64,000 bases of DNA. Origin: Erysipelotrichaceae bacterium. GTDB taxonomy: Bacteria > Bacillota_I > Bacilli_A > Erysipelotrichales > Erysipelotrichaceae. Position numbers and translations under genes: made by a program. Location: the NCBI GenBank assembly GCA_017473265.1, contig JAFULQ010000005.1:62001-126000 (forward strand), given 5' to 3'. Positions 49,362 through 57,749 of the stretch are shown here, one piece after another (within the stretch, counting starts at the first letter, position 1; each line of letters starts with the position of its first letter). Below the pieces are notes generated by a model that had not been told where the DNA came from, ran no database searches, and saw only the letters and a list, made by a program, of their open reading frames with translations.

Positions 49362-50606
49362 ATGAATTTTATTGAAGAATTACAATGGCGCGGATTGGTA
49401 AAAGATGTTACTGATTTAGAAGGATTAAAAGAACGTTTAAAAAATCCTGCTACTTGTTATTGTGGATTTGACCCTACAGCTGATTCTTTACATGTAGGAC
49501 ATTTACAACAAATTTTATTATTACGTCGTTACCAAAAAGCTGGTCATAAACCAATTGCTTTATGTGGTGGGGCTACAGGGATGATTGGGGATCCAAGACC
49601 TACAACTGAACGTAAATTATTAACATTAGAAGAAGTTCAATATAATGCTGAGTGTATTAAAAAACAATTAAGCTGGTTCCTAGATTTTAATGCTGAAAAT
49701 GCAGCTGTTGTTGAAAATAACTATAACTGGATTAGTAAAATCAATGTTATTGAATTCTTACGTGACTATGGTAAACATTTCAATGTTAGCTATATGATTA
49801 ATAAAGATGTTGTTGCGTCTCGTTTAGAAAAGGGTATTTCATTTACTGAATTTACTTATACAATTTTACAAGCATTAGACTGGTTACATTTATATGAAAC
49901 ATATGGTTGTGAATTACAAATTGGTGGTAGTGACCAATGGGGTAACTTAACTAGTGGATGTGAATTAATTCGTAAAATGAAAGAAAATTCTAAAGTGTTT
50001 GGTATTACTTCACCATTAATTACTAAGAGTGATGGAAGTAAATTTGGTAAGAGTGAAGGTAAGAACGTTTGGTTAGATCCTGAACGTACAAGCGCTTATG
50101 AATTCTATCAATTCTGGTTAAATACACCAGATGCAGATATCGTTGATTACTTAAAACGTTTATCTTTCAAAACAAAAGAAGAAATTGAAGCATTAGAACA
50201 ATCATTAAAAGATGCTCCACATTTACGTGAAGCACAAAAAGCATTGGCTGAAGAATTAACAATTTTAGTTCATGGTGAAGATGGATTAGAAACAGCGAAG
50301 AAAATTACTAGTGTATTATTCGGTGGGGATATTCGTACATTAAATCCAAAAGAAATTAAGATTGCTTTAGCGGATGCGAAAACAGAAACAATCGCTGAAG
50401 GTACATTGTTAATTGATGCAATGGTTGCTGGTGGTATTGCAAGTAGTAAACGTGAAGCAAGAGATTTATTAAAAAATGGTGTTTTAGTAAATGGTGAACG
50501 TATTACTGATGGAAATTATGAATTAAATCGTGAAATGGCATTTGATCATAGTTTTGTTACTATCCGTAAAGGGAAAAAGAATTACTTTGTATTATCTTTT
50601 GAATAG
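49362..50606 (+). CDS. tyrS: Tyrosyl-tRNA synthetase
   Basis: Charges tRNA-Tyr. The 414-aa protein has the class I HIGH-like motif HVGH (DPTADSLHVGHLQQ), the tyrosine-pocket region YTILQALDWLHLYE, GGSDQWGNLTSG and the KMSKS-like KFGKS. The C-terminal S4-like domain ends with RKGKKNYFVLSFE. Preceded by AGGAGG and the T-box leader, followed by a terminator. Confidence 0.97.
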   Translation: MNFIEELQWRGLVKDVTDLEGLKERLKNPATCYCGFDPTADSLHVGHLQQILLLRRYQKAGHKPIALCGGATGMIGDPRPTTERKLLTLEEVQYNAECIKKQLSWFLDFNAENAAVVENNYNWISKINVIEFLRDYGKHFNVSYMINKDVVASRLEKGISFTEFTYTILQALDWLHLYETYGCELQIGGSDQWGNLTSGCELIRKMKENSKVFGITSPLITKSDGSKFGKSEGKNVWLDPERTSAYEFYQFWLNTPDADIVDYLKRLSFKTKEEIEALEQSLKDAPHLREAQKALAEELTILVHGEDGLETAKKITSVLFGGDIRTLNPKEIKIALADAKTETIAEGTLLIDAMVAGGIASSKREARDLLKNGVLVNGERITDGNYELNREMAFDHSFVTIRKGKKNYFVLSFE

Positions 50607-50632
50607 TGGTTTATTAACCACTATTTTTTTTG
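50603..50632 (+). terminator. Intrinsic terminator of tyrS
   Basis: ATAGTGGTT (50603-50611) pairs with AACCACTAT (50616-50624) around TATT, followed by a T-run. Confidence 0.9.
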
Positions 50633-50643
50633 TGCATATCATA
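50616..50643 (+). promoter_or_regulatory. Sigma-K-like promoter of dpaA
   Basis: AAC (50616-50618), a 16-nt spacer and CATATCATA (50635-50643) match the sigma K pattern AC-N16-CATAnnnTA. The element lies 25 nt before the dpaA GTG. The Bacillus spoVF operon is sigma-K dependent. The -35 overlaps the tyrS terminator arm. Confidence 0.5.
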
Positions 50644-50659
50644 CATTGAGGTGGTATAA

Positions 50660-51379
50660 GTGAAAATTGGTTTTATGCACAAAGAAGGTAGAATGAAATA
50701 TGTATATGAAATGGCTGAAAGGGAACATGATGTAGAATTATTTGATAATGAATGTTTTGATTATGATGTAATTGTTATGGGAATGTCTTATTTTGATGAA
50801 CAAAGTTTTGATAAAGAGTATCTAGAAATGGCTCAGGCATCTATTATTTTTGTTTGCTATGATGCAATAGAACTAATGAAAGAGAGATTTCAAGTTGTAT
50901 GTTTAAAAGACTCTGAAGATTTTTTAGTAAAGAATGCTCGAATTACAGCATGGGGAATTTTAGGAATTTTATTAGATTCTTGTGAAGAGTGTTTATCGGA
51001 ATTGATGATTGATGTTGTTGGATATGGTCGTTGTGGTAAAGCAATTGTTCAGTTATTGGATGTATTGGGTGTTCAGTGTCGTGTGATTGTTAAAGAGGTT
51101 AAGGGTTATACAAGAGAAGTAATGCATTTTGAAGAGTATTTGTTTAAGAAACCTGCTAAATGGATTATTCAAACGGCTGATACTTGTATTTTTGATCATG
51201 ATTGGGTACTAAGAAGTGGAAAACCTATCATTATTGATATTACGAGTAAGTTTGTAGGTACTAAGAATCTACAAGATGAAGATATTAAAATTCACTATGC
51301 GAAAGCATTGCCTGATCAGTATTGTATAAAAAGTAGTGCTAAAACTTATTATGAAGCTTTATTGGAGGTGCTTGTATGA
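50660..51379 (+). CDS. dpaA: Dipicolinate synthase subunit A
   Basis: Makes dipicolinic acid, the main small molecule of the spore core, from dihydrodipicolinate together with DpaB. The 239-aa protein is a dehydrogenase-like fold with GYGRCG (121-126) as the dinucleotide motif, followed by a domain ending KSSAKTYYEALLEVLV. The N-terminal part is shorter than Bacillus SpoVFA (about 300 aa). Start is GTG with GAGGTGG upstream. It overlaps dpaB by 4 nt, and dapA follows. Confidence 0.82.
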   Translation: MKIGFMHKEGRMKYVYEMAEREHDVELFDNECFDYDVIVMGMSYFDEQSFDKEYLEMAQASIIFVCYDAIELMKERFQVVCLKDSEDFLVKNARITAWGILGILLDSCEECLSELMIDVVGYGRCGKAIVQLLDVLGVQCRVIVKEVKGYTREVMHFEEYLFKKPAKWIIQTADTCIFDHDWVLRSGKPIIIDITSKFVGTKNLQDEDIKIHYAKALPDQYCIKSSAKTYYEALLEVLV

Positions 51380-51942
51380 AAGTTTTAGTGGGTATGAGTG
51401 CTTCGTTTTGTAATATAAAACCTGTTTTAGATGAATTGGTAAAGATGAATTATGATTTTCAATTTGTATGTAGTCCTACATTGTATACACAAGATTCTAG
51501 ATTTATTTCTAATTCTGATTTTTTGGAAAAAGTAAAACTTAATACAAAACATGAAATTTTGTATACTATTCATCAAACAGAACTATTAACGTTTGATGAT
51601 GATATTCAAGGAATGATTCTTGCACCATGTACGGCAAATACTTTAGCAAAATTAGTGAATGGTATTTATGATAATGGATTGTTATTGGCGTGTAAAGTAA
51701 TGTTAAGAAATCATAAGCCAATTGTTATTGGTTTTGCCTCTAATGATGGATTAGGAATTGGTGCAATGAATATTGCGAAAGCTTTACAGATGAAAAATAT
51801 ATATTTCGTACCATTTGGACAAGATAATTATTTGCATAAGGAAAATAGTTTAGTATGCGATTGGAGTCAGATGAATGCTACATTTTTATCAGCATTAGAG
51901 CATAAGCAATTACAACCAATTTTGGTTAAGGAGAAAAGATGA
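51376..51942 (+). CDS. dpaB: Dipicolinate synthase subunit B (flavoprotein)
   Basis: The 188-aa subunit belongs to the flavoprotein (UbiX/Dfp-like) family. LVGMSASFCNIKPVLDEL, MILAPCTANTLAKLVNGIYD and NIYFVPFGQDNYLHKENSLV match SpoVFB. Overlaps with dpaA (4 nt) and dapA (4 nt) indicate coupled translation of the three genes. Confidence 0.88.
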   Translation: MKVLVGMSASFCNIKPVLDELVKMNYDFQFVCSPTLYTQDSRFISNSDFLEKVKLNTKHEILYTIHQTELLTFDDDIQGMILAPCTANTLAKLVNGIYDNGLLLACKVMLRNHKPIVIGFASNDGLGIGAMNIAKALQMKNIYFVPFGQDNYLHKENSLVCDWSQMNATFLSALEHKQLQPILVKEKR

Positions 51943-52793
51943 TTGGTAAATGTATGGTGGCTCTTGTTACGCCTTTTACTAGTGGAAATATCGTTGATGT
52001 TAGAGCGTTAAAAGAATTGGTGATTCGCTTATTACAAGATGGAGTAGATGGTTTTATTGTTTGTGGAACAACGGCAGAAGTGTGTACTTTAAGTATGCAA
52101 GAAAGAATAGTGATAGTTGATACTATAATTGAAACAGTTGCTGGAAGAGCTGCTATTTGGGTGGGATGTGGTACCAATTGCACTAAGAAAAGTTATGAAT
52201 ATATGCAAAGTGTAGAAGATAAAGATATTGATGGTATTTTATTGGTTGTACCTTATTATAATCGACCTTCTCAAGAGGGGATGTATCAACATTTTTATTA
52301 TTTGGCTCATCATACAAAACATCCAATTATGTTGTACAATGTTCCAAAACGTACAGGAGCGATATTAGAAAATGAGACGATTGAAAGACTGATTGAAAAT
52401 TGCCCAAATATTGTGGCGTTAAAACAGGCGTTCTCTGATCTTTCTATCTGTCATTCTAATGTTGTGAAAGAACATGATTTTAAAGTGTTAAGTGGAGATG
52501 ATGGTTCGTTATTAGAGTGTTTACAAAATGGTGGTTATGGAATTGTGAGTGTGTTAGGCCATATTGTGAATCATAAGATTAAAAAGATAATTGATGCTTA
52601 TGATAAAGATATTTGTTTGTATGATGAAGATGAAGAATTAAAGAAAATGAGTGATGTTGTATTTAAAGAAAGTAATCCTTGTGGAATAAAATATATATTA
52701 GCTAAAAAGGGATGGATGAATGCTTTTTTACGCTTACCGTTAGTAGAGGTAAGTGATGCTACAAAAGTTGCAATCGATATGTATTTTGACTAG
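51939..52793 (+). CDS. dapA: 4-hydroxy-tetrahydrodipicolinate synthase
   Basis: Condenses pyruvate and aspartate semialdehyde, the branch-point substrate for lysine and dipicolinate. The 284-aa protein has GTTAE (Thr44, Thr45), PYYNRPSQEG, YNVPKRTG (Tyr133, Arg138) and the Schiff-base Lys162 in VALKQA. GTTAE replaces the usual GTTGE. As the third gene of dpaA-dpaB-dapA, it probably supplies spore dipicolinate rather than, or besides, vegetative lysine. Confidence 0.93.
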   Translation: MIGKCMVALVTPFTSGNIVDVRALKELVIRLLQDGVDGFIVCGTTAEVCTLSMQERIVIVDTIIETVAGRAAIWVGCGTNCTKKSYEYMQSVEDKDIDGILLVVPYYNRPSQEGMYQHFYYLAHHTKHPIMLYNVPKRTGAILENETIERLIENCPNIVALKQAFSDLSICHSNVVKEHDFKVLSGDDGSLLECLQNGGYGIVSVLGHIVNHKIKKIIDAYDKDICLYDEDEELKKMSDVVFKESNPCGIKYILAKKGWMNAFLRLPLVEVSDATKVAIDMYFD

Positions 52794-52810
52794 GATTATT
52801 AACAATCTTT

Positions 52811-52819
52811 TGTTATAAT
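52811..52819 (+). promoter_or_regulatory. Extended -10 promoter after dapA
   Basis: TGTTATAAT lies 25 nt before the ATG at 52844. A TTGACT is present but at too long a spacing. Confidence 0.5.
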
Positions 52820-52843
52820 AGACTTGTTTTGGAGGGATTTATT

Positions 52844-53341
52844 ATGGTTACATTCGCTTTATGTACTGCTTTTGGAGTATTTTTATGTTGGCAATTTTCT
52901 AAAGCTTATTTTTTAGGAAAGAAAAAACATAAAGAATTATTGGCAGATGGATATAAATTTGAAGTAGTTGATACAAGTCGTTTAATGATGTTTGTATATT
53001 TAGCAGCTATTGTTGTTGCTGTATGTTTATTCGTATATTCAATTGTAAATATTGATACATTTGAATTATGGGAAACAGGTATTAGTACGGGTTCATTAGT
53101 TACATGTATGGCTATTGGTAAGATGTTATCTTCATCTGTGTTCCATAAGTTCTATTATGATGATGATGTGGTTTTATATATCAACCAAGTATATCGTTGG
53201 AAGGGTATTAAAAGTATTACAACTGCAAAACGTAGTTTATTCAAATCTAGTATGAACTTATATAATGGTAAGTCAGTAACAATTCCTAAAAAAATTGGTA
53301 TGCACATTGATCAAATGATGGCAGAGAAAAAGAAGAAATAA
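52844..53341 (+). CDS. Hypothetical two- or three-helix membrane protein (165 aa)
   Basis: Not recognised. Membrane helices near residues 3-16, 48-68 and perhaps 80-97, with a basic cytoplasmic C-terminus (KSITTAKRSLFKSS, MAEKKKK). The C-terminal half (FHKFYYDDDVVLYINQVYRW) looks like a small PH-like or beta domain. ATG 52844 follows GGAGGG; an upstream TTG is not favoured. It has its own promoter and a terminator overlapping the stop. Confidence 0.65.
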   Translation: MVTFALCTAFGVFLCWQFSKAYFLGKKKHKELLADGYKFEVVDTSRLMMFVYLAAIVVAVCLFVYSIVNIDTFELWETGISTGSLVTCMAIGKMLSSSVFHKFYYDDDVVLYINQVYRWKGIKSITTAKRSLFKSSMNLYNGKSVTIPKKIGMHIDQMMAEKKKK

Positions 53342-53358
53342 TGTTTCTTCTTTTTTTG
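53331..53358 (+). terminator. Intrinsic terminator of the membrane protein gene
   Basis: AGAAGAAA (53331-53338) pairs with TTTCTTCT (53344-53351), followed by a T-run. The hairpin spans the stop codon. Confidence 0.8.
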
Positions 53359-53382
53359 GCAAAAAATGCATGTCTATACTGG

Positions 53383-53390
53383 CATACTAT
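53383..53390 (+). promoter_or_regulatory. CATACTAT element upstream of cse60
   Basis: Fits CATAnnnT and lies 24 nt before ATG 53407. The ribosome-binding site is only 4 nt downstream, so a transcript start here would leave a very short leader. There is no clear -35 box. Confidence 0.3.
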
Positions 53391-53406
53391 TTTCGGAGGC
53401 GAAACT

Positions 53407-53595
53407 ATGATTCAAGTTAAAGTGCTAATTGAAACGGATGAAGAGGAACTAGAAGAGGTAGTGAATAGTTTTTTAGAGGATATGGATGAATTAGAAGTAT
53501 TATCAATTCAGTATAGTATGTGCCAAGTTTTAGTTGATGAAGAAATTGAAACTACATATGGAGCTATGATTATTTATCGTTTAGAACTTGAATAA
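53407..53595 (+). CDS. cse60: Cse60-like sporulation protein
   Basis: A 62-aa acidic protein resembling Cse60 of Bacillus, a sigma-E-expressed sporulation protein of unknown function: IQVKVLIETDEEELEEVVNS, then FLEDMDELEVLSIQY and AMIIYRLELE. ATG 53407 follows CGGAGG; an in-frame ATG 66 nt upstream has no such site. It is next to a DUF1540 gene. The match is short but follows the family from end to end. Confidence 0.7.
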   Translation: MIQVKVLIETDEEELEEVVNSFLEDMDELEVLSIQYSMCQVLVDEEIETTYGAMIIYRLELE

Positions 53596-53625
53596 CGGTT
53601 CATACTAGTTTTAGGAGGTATATAT

Positions 53626-53775
53626 ATGAACCAACAATCAATTGCTTGTGAAGTAGATACTTGCATTTATTATGAGAAAAATAAATGTATGGCGAAAAAG
53701 ATTACGGTTAGTAAAGATTGTGATAGTGTAAGTACATCTATTGATACGAATTGCCAAACATTTCAATCAAAGTAA
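53626..53775 (+). CDS. DUF1540 small cysteine-rich protein (49 aa)
   Basis: This small gene has a strong AGGAGG site and ATG 53626. The protein pattern C-x4-C-x7-C, KKITVSKDC and TNCQTF matches DUF1540, a family of small proteins in spore-forming Firmicutes with four or five conserved Cys that may bind metal. Cys positions are 8, 13, 21, 32 and 43. It is flanked by cse60 and a terminator. Confidence 0.82.
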   Translation: MNQQSIACEVDTCIYYEKNKCMAKKITVSKDCDSVSTSIDTNCQTFQSK

Positions 53776-53799
53776 AAGCCCAAAGGGCTTTTCTTTTAT
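53774..53799 (+). terminator. Intrinsic terminator of the DUF1540 gene
   Basis: AAAAGCCC (53774-53781) pairs with GGGCTTTT (53785-53792), followed by CTTTTATTT. It overlaps the stop codon. Confidence 0.85.
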
Positions 53800-53818
53800 T
53801 TAGAAATTAAAAGAAGTA

Positions 53819-53827
53819 TGCTATAAT
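53819..53827 (+). promoter_or_regulatory. Extended -10 promoter of the lipoprotein-flippase operon
   Basis: TGCTATAAT lies 20 nt before ATG 53847. Confidence 0.55.
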
Positions 53828-53846
53828 AACTAACGAGGTGAAACGA

Positions 53847-54365
53847 ATGAAAAAAATTCTAGTCACAATGCTTTGTTTAACATTACTTTGTGGTTGTCAA
53901 AGCAATAAGATTGATATAAATGAAGAAAGAGCACAAGTGTATGCTTCGTATATTACAGCAATTCAAGATAATGAAAATTTTATGGAGGAATCATCTTATT
54001 TTGATATTTCAACTGCTATGAATAAAATTAGTGAAAATGAGTATCGTTGGGATGTTATTATTGATTCTCCAAAAGTTGCTATGTATGAGATTCAAATTTT
54101 AGCAGTAGAAAGAAATGTTATTGGTACATTGCGTGATGATAAGATTATGCCTTCTTTTGGTATTTTAGAGGAAGAAGTGTATAATATGATTCCTAATCAA
54201 GTGGATTTAAATAAAGGATATGTAGAAGGTTTTACTTTAAGTGGTATGACAGAATTACCTGAAGTGACAATTGAAGTAATGGTTGTATGGACGGGTTATG
54301 CAAAATTGGCGCAAAATCGTGAGTTTTTCTATTTGCATGCGAAGTATGAGGAGCCTAAACAATAA
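53847..54365 (+). CDS. Hypothetical lipoprotein (172 aa)
   Basis: Not recognised. Lipobox LCGC with Cys17 after a short signal. The mature protein (ERAQVYASYITAIQDNENFM, later LPEVTIEVMVVWTGYAK) is probably a small alpha/beta surface protein. GAGGTG precedes ATG 53847; a GTG 9 nt upstream is inside this site. It overlaps the flippase start by one base (TAATG), so it is translationally coupled with it. Confidence 0.7.
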   Translation: MKKILVTMLCLTLLCGCQSNKIDINEERAQVYASYITAIQDNENFMEESSYFDISTAMNKISENEYRWDVIIDSPKVAMYEIQILAVERNVIGTLRDDKIMPSFGILEEEVYNMIPNQVDLNKGYVEGFTLSGMTELPEVTIEVMVVWTGYAKLAQNREFFYLHAKYEEPKQ

Positions 54366-55987
54366 TGACGAATCAAAAACGTAAACAATCGATTATTGCT
54401 GGTGCTTTAACGGGTACTGCAGGGATATTTTTAACTAAGGCATTAGGTTTATTGTATGCTTCTCCATTTCAAGCATTAGCTGGAAATGAGATGATTTTCT
54501 ATACAAGTACATATCAAATTTATGAATTTCTATTAACGATTTCTCAATCGGGCATTCCTTTTGCGATTGCGACGCTTGTTGCGAAGTATATTGCAAAAGA
54601 AGATTATAAAACAACATTAATGGTACGTAAAATATCTGGGTTTATGCTCGGATGTTTTGGTGTTATTTTATTTGCGGGTGTTGTGTTGTGTTCTGGACAA
54701 ATTGCTGGTTATTTGTCTGAAGGTAGAGATGCTATTTATTTGCAAAAGTTTCAAACTTCGATTATTTTAGTTTCTTTTGCGGTAATTGCAGTACCTATTT
54801 TAAGTGTATTTAGAGGCTTTTATCAAGGATTAAAAGAAGTGAAGGCATATGCTTTCTCACAAGTATTAGAACAGTTTGTTCGTGTAACGTTCTTATTATC
54901 TATGGGTGCGTTATTGGTTTATGTATTGAATCAAGCACAAATTTGGGCAGTTTATTTTGCGGTTGTTTCGACTTCTGTTTCTGCTGTTGCTGCAATTGTT
55001 TATTTCTTGTATTTCGATAAACAACATATGCCTGAATTGAAACAATTAGCTAGTGAACAAGAGGGTGAAGGAAAAAATACTTTAGAAGTGTTTAAAGAAA
55101 TTTTGTATTTTTCGATCCCGTATTTCTTGATTAGTATTGTAGCAAATTGTAGTGGTATGGTTAGTTTGATGTTTGTAAATCGTGCTTTACAAACTTATGG
55201 ATATTCTGCTGTGGAAGCGGATGTTATTTATAGTATTATGAATTTTAATGCTTTTAAATTAGTATCGATTCCTCAAATTTTGGGTCCTGGTTTTGCAATA
55301 GCGATTATTCCACACATCACTTCGTGTTTAGCTGTAGATGATTTTGATGGGGTTCGTAATAATGTTGCGAAAGCATTTACTTCTTGTGTATATATTGCTT
55401 ATCCAGTAATTTTATTAATGATTTTGTTTGCGAAAGAAATTTATTTTGTGATGTATGGTGCAATGAATCTAGAATATGGTGCTAGTGTATTGCGTTGGGC
55501 ATTGATGGTTTCTTGTTTTTGGATTGTTATGACTTTGTGTTCGAATACATTATTAGCTTTAAAGTTAAAACGTTTTACATTGGTATGGAATGTGTTTTCT
55601 GTAGGTGTATTATTTGTGATGGTTCGTCCATTAGTTGAATTGTTTGCGTATCGTGGTATGTATAGTTTATATGCTAGTTTGTATATTGCGTATATTGTTT
55701 TATCTTGTTTGTTGATGAAGATAAAGTATCATATGGAATTTAAACCAATGTTTAAGATGATGAGTAAATCATTATCATGCTTAGTTGCGATTGTTGTTGT
55801 AGTGGGGCTATTTATGTTTGTTGGTATTGATTGGATTGCATATGGACGTATTGTGACACTATTTGGTGTTGGTTGTATTTGTGTTGTAGCTATGATTGCG
55901 TATTTGGTGTGTAGTTATATGTTGCATTTACCGCAAGATATTTTTGGGTTTGATTTAAAGCGTTTGAAAGGGCTATTGAGAAGATAA
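54365..55987 (+). CDS. MATE/MurJ-like flippase (SpoVB/YtgP family)
   Basis: A 540-aa polytopic protein with about 14 membrane helices. The N-terminus (GALTGTAGIFLTKALGLLY) and the block VFRGFYQGLKEVKAYAFSQV are typical of the SpoVB/YtgP group, which moves lipid-linked wall precursors across the membrane. Bacillus ytgP (MurJ) is next to an rsuA-like gene (ytzG), as here, so the vegetative MurJ role is favoured over SpoVB. Coupled by one base to genes on both sides. Confidence 0.85.
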   Translation: MTNQKRKQSIIAGALTGTAGIFLTKALGLLYASPFQALAGNEMIFYTSTYQIYEFLLTISQSGIPFAIATLVAKYIAKEDYKTTLMVRKISGFMLGCFGVILFAGVVLCSGQIAGYLSEGRDAIYLQKFQTSIILVSFAVIAVPILSVFRGFYQGLKEVKAYAFSQVLEQFVRVTFLLSMGALLVYVLNQAQIWAVYFAVVSTSVSAVAAIVYFLYFDKQHMPELKQLASEQEGEGKNTLEVFKEILYFSIPYFLISIVANCSGMVSLMFVNRALQTYGYSAVEADVIYSIMNFNAFKLVSIPQILGPGFAIAIIPHITSCLAVDDFDGVRNNVAKAFTSCVYIAYPVILLMILFAKEIYFVMYGAMNLEYGASVLRWALMVSCFWIVMTLCSNTLLALKLKRFTLVWNVFSVGVLFVMVRPLVELFAYRGMYSLYASLYIAYIVLSCLLMKIKYHMEFKPMFKMMSKSLSCLVAIVVVVGLFMFVGIDWIAYGRIVTLFGVGCICVVAMIAYLVCSYMLHLPQDIFGFDLKRLKGLLRR

Positions 55988-56685
55988 TGCGTATTGATAA
56001 GTTTTTGTCACATGCGGGCTTTGGAACTCGTAAAGAAGTAAAAAAATTGATTCGTTCTGGTTTGGTGTCTGTGAATGGTGTTGTTATTAAAAATGACGAT
56101 GCAAAAATTGATGAAATCAGTGATGAAATTATGATTGGTGATGAATTGGTTAATTATCAAAAAGATGTGTATTTGATGATGAATAAGCCTGCTGGTTATA
56201 TTTCTGCAACTGAAGATGCGAATGAACCTACAGTTTTAGATTTATTTACAAAATATGAAGGTAAAGATATTTTCCCGGTTGGACGTTTAGATAAAGATAC
56301 AGAAGGGTTCTTATTATTAAGTAATGATGGTGATTTGGCGCATCGTTTGCTTTCTCCAAAACATCATGTTGAAAAAGAATATTATGTAGAATTGGATCAT
56401 GAATTTGATGAATCATATATTCAAAGTATTGAAGAGGGGATTCGTTTAAATGATGAAGAGGTGTGTGCACCTGCTAAAGTGTGTAATATTCAAGGGAATT
56501 CTTTACATTTAATTCTTACAGAAGGTAAGTTTCATCAAGTAAAACGTATGATGATTGCTTGTGACAATGAAGTAAGATATTTGAAGCGTTTGAGAATGGG
56601 TAATTTATGGTTGGATGCTTCTTTAGAAAGTGGAGAATATCGTCCATTGACTGAAGAGGAATTGTTATTACTAGAAGGAGAATAA
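55987..56685 (+). CDS. RsuA-family 16S rRNA pseudouridine synthase
   Basis: A 232-aa pseudouridine synthase with an N-terminal S4 domain (RIDKFLSHAGFGTRKEVKKL) and catalytic domain with GRLDKDTEGFLLLSNDGDLA, in which the second Asp is the catalytic residue. Ends with EGKFHQVKRMM. Probably modifies 16S rRNA; the target site cannot be read from sequence. Start overlaps the flippase stop by one base; the TPR-like gene follows after 2 nt. Confidence 0.92.
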   Translation: MRIDKFLSHAGFGTRKEVKKLIRSGLVSVNGVVIKNDDAKIDEISDEIMIGDELVNYQKDVYLMMNKPAGYISATEDANEPTVLDLFTKYEGKDIFPVGRLDKDTEGFLLLSNDGDLAHRLLSPKHHVEKEYYVELDHEFDESYIQSIEEGIRLNDEEVCAPAKVCNIQGNSLHLILTEGKFHQVKRMMIACDNEVRYLKRLRMGNLWLDASLESGEYRPLTEEELLLLEGE

Positions 56686-56687
56686 TT

Positions 56688-57749
56688 ATGTTTGAATCTG
56701 TATATCAAGAAATTGTGGAAAATCTTAAAGATTTGCCTGATGAGATGACTCGTGCTTTTGAAGAAAAATTAACAAATATAATTATGAATCCTAAGTATAC
56801 ACAAGATGTGTATAATTTGGAACAAAGAATTGATGTTGAGGAAGATCAAATAGCGTATCCATTGTTTTTGATGTGTAGTATTTATTATCGTCGCGCTAAA
56901 GATCATGGTAAACAAGAACGTTTAATCTATAAATATAAAAAACGTTTTGAACATCATCCTTCATTTATGCATTTTCATACATTATCATATGTTGATGTTG
57001 GGTATCATGCTAAGTGGCGTGATATGCTTGCTTTGGCTAAAGAAAATAGTATGAATATGCAACATAATGGAGCGTACCATTTATTTGCGGAATTAGTTGC
57101 GATGACCTTTGAGGATGCTCATCATGATGCGACAGAATCTGAGTTTGCATATTGGATTCATGAAGCGAAAAAAGCGGTAGATTTAGCAATTATGGGAAAT
57201 CCTAACTATGCGAAATATTATTGTACTAAAGGGCGTGTTGTTTCTTTGATGGGACAAACGGATGAAGCACAACAGTTAATTCGCTTGGCTATTGAAAAAG
57301 AAGATTCTATGAAGAAAGATTATACCTTGCGAATTGGTAATTATCAGTATTATTTGTTAAAGGTGCAATCTTTTGCAGATCGTGAACAATTAAAAAATGA
57401 AATTGCTTTGCATAAAGATTCGATTCAGGAAGCAATTGTAGATGTTCATAATCGCGCAGAATCGATTGATAAATCATTGATGCGTAATTTGGAGTATTTA
57501 GGAATTTTCTCTGGGATTATTTCTTTTACTATGGGTGCGATTAATATTTCTAGTGCTTTGGCTAGTGTTTCTTTTGTAGGAGCTGCAGCTTTAATTGTTG
57601 TACTATTTGGCGTATTAGTTGGTGTTTTTGCGATGTTTGATTTAATTATTCATGGATATAAAAGGGAGAATAAGGTACTTTATATAATTGTCTGTGCGGT
57701 GGTTTTAATTACTGTTGTAGGAGGATTTGGGGTATGTTTTCTAATATAA
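56688..57749 (+). CDS. TPR-like membrane protein upstream of the PP2C gene
   Basis: A 353-aa protein with a helical N-terminal part (about 1-250) that contains TPR-like pairs (KAVDLAIMGNPNYAKYYCTK, then GQTDEAQQLIRLAIEKE) and three or four C-terminal membrane helices (about 270-350). No enzymatic motif. It overlaps the PP2C-like phosphatase gene by 16 nt, so the two form a signalling pair: a membrane sensor or scaffold and a phosphatase. This link is inferred from position. Confidence 0.6.
   Translation: MFESVYQEIVENLKDLPDEMTRAFEEKLTNIIMNPKYTQDVYNLEQRIDVEEDQIAYPLFLMCSIYYRRAKDHGKQERLIYKYKKRFEHHPSFMHFHTLSYVDVGYHAKWRDMLALAKENSMNMQHNGAYHLFAELVAMTFEDAHHDATESEFAYWIHEAKKAVDLAIMGNPNYAKYYCTKGRVVSLMGQTDEAQQLIRLAIEKEDSMKKDYTLRIGNYQYYLLKVQSFADREQLKNEIALHKDSIQEAIVDVHNRAESIDKSLMRNLEYLGIFSGIISFTMGAINISSALASVSFVGAAALIVVLFGVLVGVFAMFDLIIHGYKRENKVLYIIVCAVVLITVVGGFGVCFLI

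Noticed and set aside
53601-53608. CATACTAG before the DUF1540 gene as a sigma E/K -10 box
   Set aside because: It lacks the T at position 8, has no -35, and a start there would fall within the ribosome-binding site. Mentioned only for its similarity with cse60.
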